From JAVVUJ01 sp964582545 (GTDB lineage Bacteria > Bacillota > Clostridia > Peptostreptococcales > Anaerovoracaceae), in contig CAZOSB010000020.1 of the NCBI GenBank assembly GCA_964582545.1, positions 1-42,385 on the forward strand: a stretch of 42,385 nucleotides of DNA, given 5' to 3'. The notes beneath the pieces are model-generated. The model saw only the letters and a program-made list of their open reading frames with translations. It was not told the DNA's origin and searched no databases. Position numbers and translations under genes: made by a program. Position 1 is the stretch's first letter. Each line of letters starts with the position of its first letter. Below, piece by piece: positions 42,308-42,385 of the stretch.

Positions 42308-42385
42308 TGATTTTTTATATCTACTCATCGTTATTTTGTAGCAAATTTATATGTCAATGAAAGATGTAAAAAACAATGTAAATTT

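Noticed and set aside
1..42385. CRISPR arrays, insertion sequences, prophage or conjugative genes
   Set aside because: I saw no regularly spaced repeats, transposase, integrase or phage structural gene, and every sizeable coding region has a chromosomal explanation.

Overview
The window reads as the chromosome of a low-GC, endospore-forming, probably motile anaerobe of the class Clostridia. It carries spoIIE, spoIIR and a SPOCS/LysM spore-envelope gene, a biotin-dependent (methylmalonyl-CoA type) decarboxylase cluster, a clostridial chemotaxis operon and housekeeping genes in Firmicutes order. The AT-rich intergenic DNA and strong GGAGG ribosome-binding sites fit. I see no insertion sequence, prophage or CRISPR array. 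The species cannot be named from the sequence alone.

Layout. Positions 1-12.3 kb (minus strand): tRNA-Leu(CAG) with its terminator; a long operon mmdA-mmdD-mmdC-coaX-dusB-greA-lysS-asnS running from a promoter near 8.37 kb to a terminator at 0.43 kb; then ftsH and tilS. Positions 12.5-21.9 kb (plus strand): one compact chemosensory operon, cheA (hybrid)-cheW-mcp-cheB-cheR-cheY-cheX-like-response regulator/HD-GYP, with most genes overlapping or nearly touching. Positions 21.9-24.75 kb (minus): spoIIE and tatD. Positions 25-26.8 kb (plus): a polysaccharide-deacetylase-like lipoprotein and a YczE-like membrane protein. Positions 26.9-28.5 kb (minus): birA-bioY, with a candidate BirA operator over the promoter. 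Positions 28.7-30.2 kb (plus): a DUF1846 protein. Positions 30.3-42.2 kb (minus): ddl-DUF1934-ctpA, hslO, pgcA, spoIIR, the SPOCS/LysM gene, an ispE-gntR group preceded by an Ig-like membrane protein, and tadA.

How the genes work together. (i) Biotin: the carrier protein MmdC needs biotin; BirA attaches it and BioY imports it, and birA-bioY looks autoregulated. The membrane beta subunit expected for a sodium-pumping decarboxylase is absent from the mmd cluster. (ii) Signalling: CheA should feed phosphoryl groups to at least three receivers (its own C-terminal one, CheY and the HD-GYP regulator), while the CheB receiver has lost its acidic pair. This links one MCP array to cyclic-di-GMP breakdown as well as to a CheY. 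(iii) Sporulation: a Spo0A-box/21-bp-spacer promoter precedes spoIIE, a sigma-E-like promoter precedes the SPOCS/LysM gene and a weak sigma-F-like site precedes spoIIR, matching the expected order predivisional cell, forespore, mother cell.

Most worth checking: the tilS promoter that predicts a leaderless mRNA; the chemosensory operon with its degenerate CheB receiver and HD-GYP output; the sporulation promoters; the missing decarboxylase beta subunit; and a perfect terminator-like hairpin, antisense, inside the start of ispE.
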